Source: Rugamonas aquatica
GTDB taxonomy: Bacteria > Pseudomonadota > Gammaproteobacteria > Burkholderiales > Burkholderiaceae_D
Assembly (NCBI RefSeq): GCF_009380215.1
Contig: NZ_WHUG01000007.1
Location: forward strand, 186,001 to 250,000
Reading direction: 5' to 3'
Length of the DNA: 64,000 nt
Position numbers and translations under genes: made by a program. Positions within the stretch are counted from its first letter, which is position 1. Every line of letters begins with the position of its first letter. Positions 62,145-64,000 of the stretch are shown in pieces. The notes under the pieces were generated by a model, which searched no databases, was not told the DNA's origin, and saw only the letters and a list, made by a program, of their open reading frames with translations.

Positions 62145-62560
62145 CGATCCATGACCCAGCGGCGAAACATGCCGATGACCAGCCACGAGGCTCCCATCAC
62201 GCCCCAGACAAAGAACATGCTCAGACGTGGATAACCTGCGGTCTCAAGAAATCCATATGTGAACGTGACGCCAGCCGTGACGGCGGCTGCGAGCGTGAAG
62301 GTCTCAAGCATGACAATCCGCTGGTACTCGTCCATGCGGCCGACCTGCCGCGCCACCGCCCATATCATCAGAAAAAATCCGATCACTGGAGCCGCCAAAA
62401 CGGCGGTCTTTAAAAAACCGAAATCCATCGCCGGACCGTACGTCACGGAAGCCATGAGCAGGACCATATAGACCGCGATACTTCCAAACAGCTCGCGCAT
62501 ATACCTTCCGCCAGCCTTACGCTCCGCCGCGGAATATTTCTGCTCCTGTTGAATTTTCAT
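62141..62560 (-). CDS. Small multi-spanning membrane protein
   Basis: A 139-residue protein with four TM spans (about residues 25-40, 52-70, 88-104, 112-130) and charged termini. It is cotranscribed with the XRE regulator, a common pairing of unknown function. Ribosome site GGAG lies upstream of the ATG. Confidence 0.82.
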   Translation of the reverse strand: MKIQQEQKYSAAERKAGGRYMRELFGSIAVYMVLLMASVTYGPAMDFGFLKTAVLAAPVIGFFLMIWAVARQVGRMDEYQRIVMLETFTLAAAVTAGVTFTYGFLETAGYPRLSMFFVWGVMGASWLVIGMFRRWVMDR

Positions 62561-62572
62561 AGGTTCGTCTCC

Positions 62573-62618
62573 TGTAAAGTATGCTTTACATAGTATGGCC
62601 GTAAAAATTCTATGTCAA
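62573..62618 (-). promoter_or_regulatory. sigma70 promoter with overlapping XRE operator
   Basis: On the minus strand TTGACA (62618-62613) and TACTAT (62595-62590) lie 17 bases apart. A perfect dyad TGTAAAG-TATG-CTTTACA (62573-62590) abuts the -10. A half site CTTTAC (62624-62629) lies beyond the -35. This is a typical autorepression layout. Confidence 0.75.
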
Positions 62619-62755
62619 GCAAACTTTACATCCATCTCTCCATGCTTCCTTGTTTAGCGCACCTCCAATAAACATGGCGGCCGCCGGGGCTTGCGGGTTT
62701 CCGGCGATGGCATAGCTGCTACACTAATTCGTCGCCAGCCACCACCGCCCAGGAC

Positions 62756-64000
62756 ATGAAACTGCACACGCTCGCACTGCCCGCCCTCCTCTTTGCGCTG
62801 ACCGCCTCCGCAGCGCCCATCACCGATCCGGTCGAATGGATCAATCCCCTGATGGGCACCGCCAGCAAGCCCGAACTCTCGAACGGCAATACCTACCCGA
62901 CCATCGCGCTGCCGTGGGGGATGAACTTCTGGACGCCGCAAACCGGCAAGATGGGCAACGGCTGGGCCTACACCTACGAAGCCGACAAGATCCGCGGCTT
63001 CAAGCAGACGCACCAGCCGTCGCCGTGGATGAACGACTACGGCCAGTTCGCCATCATGCCGGTGACGGGCAAGCTGCGCTTCACGCAGGACGACCGCGCC
63101 AGCTGGTTCTCGCACAAGGCCGAAGTGGCCAAGCCTTACTACTACAGCGTCTACCTGGCGGATGCCGACGTGACCACGGAAATCGCGCCAACCGAACGCG
63201 CCGCGCAGTTCCGCTTCACCTATCCAAAAACCGACGAGGCCTACGTGGTGGTCGACGCCTACGACAAGGGCTCCTACATCAAGGTGATCCCCTCGGAACG
63301 CAAGATCGTCGGCTACAGCACGCGCTACGCGCGCGGCCCGCTGCCGAAGAACTTCAAGAACTACTTTGTCATCTACTTCGACAAACCGTTCACCTCCACC
63401 CGCATCTGGAGCGGCAACAAGCTGGCCGAGGGTGTGATGGAACTGACCAGCGACCATAGCGGCGCCGTGGTCGGCTTCAAGACCGAAAAAGGCGAGAAGG
63501 TCGGCATGCGCGTGGCCTCCTCCTTCATCAGCGAAGAACAGGCGGAGCTGAACCTGAAGCGCGAACTGGCGAACGACAGCTTCGACACCACCGCGCAAAA
63601 AGGCAAGGACGTGTGGAACAAGACGCTGAGCCGCATCAGCGTGGAAGGCGGCAGCGACGATCAGACGCGCACCTTCTATTCCAGCCTGTATCGCACGCTG
63701 TTCTTCCCGAACAAACTGTACGAGATCGACGCCAACAACCAGATCGTCCACTGGAGCCCTTACAACGGCAAGATCCTGCCCGGCTATATGTTCGCCGGCA
63801 CCGGGTTCTGGGACACCTTCCGCGCGCTCTATCCCTTCCTGAACCTGATGTACCCGTCGATCAACCGCGAGATGCAGGCCGGCCTGGTGAACGACTACAA
63901 GGAAGGCGGCTGGCTGCCGGAATGGTCCAGCCCCGGCCTGGCCGACGTCATGATCGGCAATAACTCGGCCTCGGTGGTGGCGGAAGCCTACATCAAAGGC
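62756..64000 (+). CDS. GH92 alpha-mannosidase (partial, runs off the window)
   Basis: An open frame of 415 codons without a stop, truncated by the window end. A signal peptide (MKLHTLALPALLFALTASA) precedes GH92 motifs: VEWINPLMGT, NTYPTIALPWGMNFWTPQTG, GFKQTHQPSPWMNDYGQFAIMP, GYMFAGTGFWDTFRALYP and GGWLPEWSSPG. GH92 enzymes are calcium-dependent exo-alpha-mannosidases acting on mannans and N-glycans. No regulatory gene is visible in 62619-62755. Confidence 0.93.
   Translation, partial: MKLHTLALPALLFALTASAAPITDPVEWINPLMGTASKPELSNGNTYPTIALPWGMNFWTPQTGKMGNGWAYTYEADKIRGFKQTHQPSPWMNDYGQFAIMPVTGKLRFTQDDRASWFSHKAEVAKPYYYSVYLADADVTTEIAPTERAAQFRFTYPKTDEAYVVVDAYDKGSYIKVIPSERKIVGYSTRYARGPLPKNFKNYFVIYFDKPFTSTRIWSGNKLAEGVMELTSDHSGAVVGFKTEKGEKVGMRVASSFISEEQAELNLKRELANDSFDTTAQKGKDVWNKTLSRISVEGGSDDQTRTFYSSLYRTLFFPNKLYEIDANNQIVHWSPYNGKILPGYMFAGTGFWDTFRALYPFLNLMYPSINREMQAGLVNDYKEGGWLPEWSSPGLADVMIGNNSASVVAEAYIKG

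Overview
The window is GC-rich and densely coding. It looks like a chromosomal segment from a betaproteobacterium of the Oxalobacteraceae (Massilia/Duganella type). Pointers are the folD-prlC neighbourhood, the Trp-rich mini-protein beside ilvD, zapA followed by a 6S RNA gene, a fused glucokinase-RpiR regulator, and many secreted glycoside hydrolases. No tRNA, rRNA, CRISPR array, intact insertion sequence or prophage was seen. The assignment rests on gene content only.

Layout. 1-11 kb is mostly housekeeping: folD end, prlC, a DUF4124-glutaredoxin fusion, holC, livK, a cytochrome c, ilvD with a divergent LysR gene, lgt, an EVE protein, 6S RNA, zapA and a zapB-like gene. 11.2-26.2 kb is a beta-galactoside utilisation island: GH2 and GH35 beta-galactosidases, a TonB-dependent receptor, a LysR regulator, an SMP-30 lactonase, galactonate dehydratase and an AraFGH-type importer. 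Its lower half (lactonase, dgoA, dgoK) lies at 46.5-48.9 kb. Together they give a De Ley-Doudoroff route from galactose to pyruvate and glyceraldehyde 3-phosphate; galactose dehydrogenase is not in the window. 26.2-33 kb holds a 1504-residue RTX-like repeat protein and a divergent two-component system.

33-38 kb, minus strand, is the most interesting part. A strong promoter drives a 64-residue peptide gene, followed by a 12-bp terminator hairpin. Five genes overlapping end to end follow: an ATP-grasp ligase of the peptide-macrocyclase type, a Clp-fold serine protease, a MauE-like membrane redox protein, a CPKC thioredoxin-like protein and an ABC exporter. I read this as a graspetide-type RiPP locus with an atypical two-cysteine precursor and its own redox pair.

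38-46 kb has groESL under sigma32-like and CIRCE control, an OmpA protein, a MerR regulator facing an Old Yellow Enzyme gene, and unrecognised small genes. 49-54 kb has an MFS exporter with a PadR regulator, a TipAS-type MerR regulator and two striking inverted-repeat elements. 52.5-61.5 kb is an alpha-glucan module (glucokinase-RpiR, GH13 alpha-glucosidase, POT-family permease, pullulanase) interrupted by an AT-richer ORF6N gene. The window ends in an incomplete GH92 alpha-mannosidase gene.
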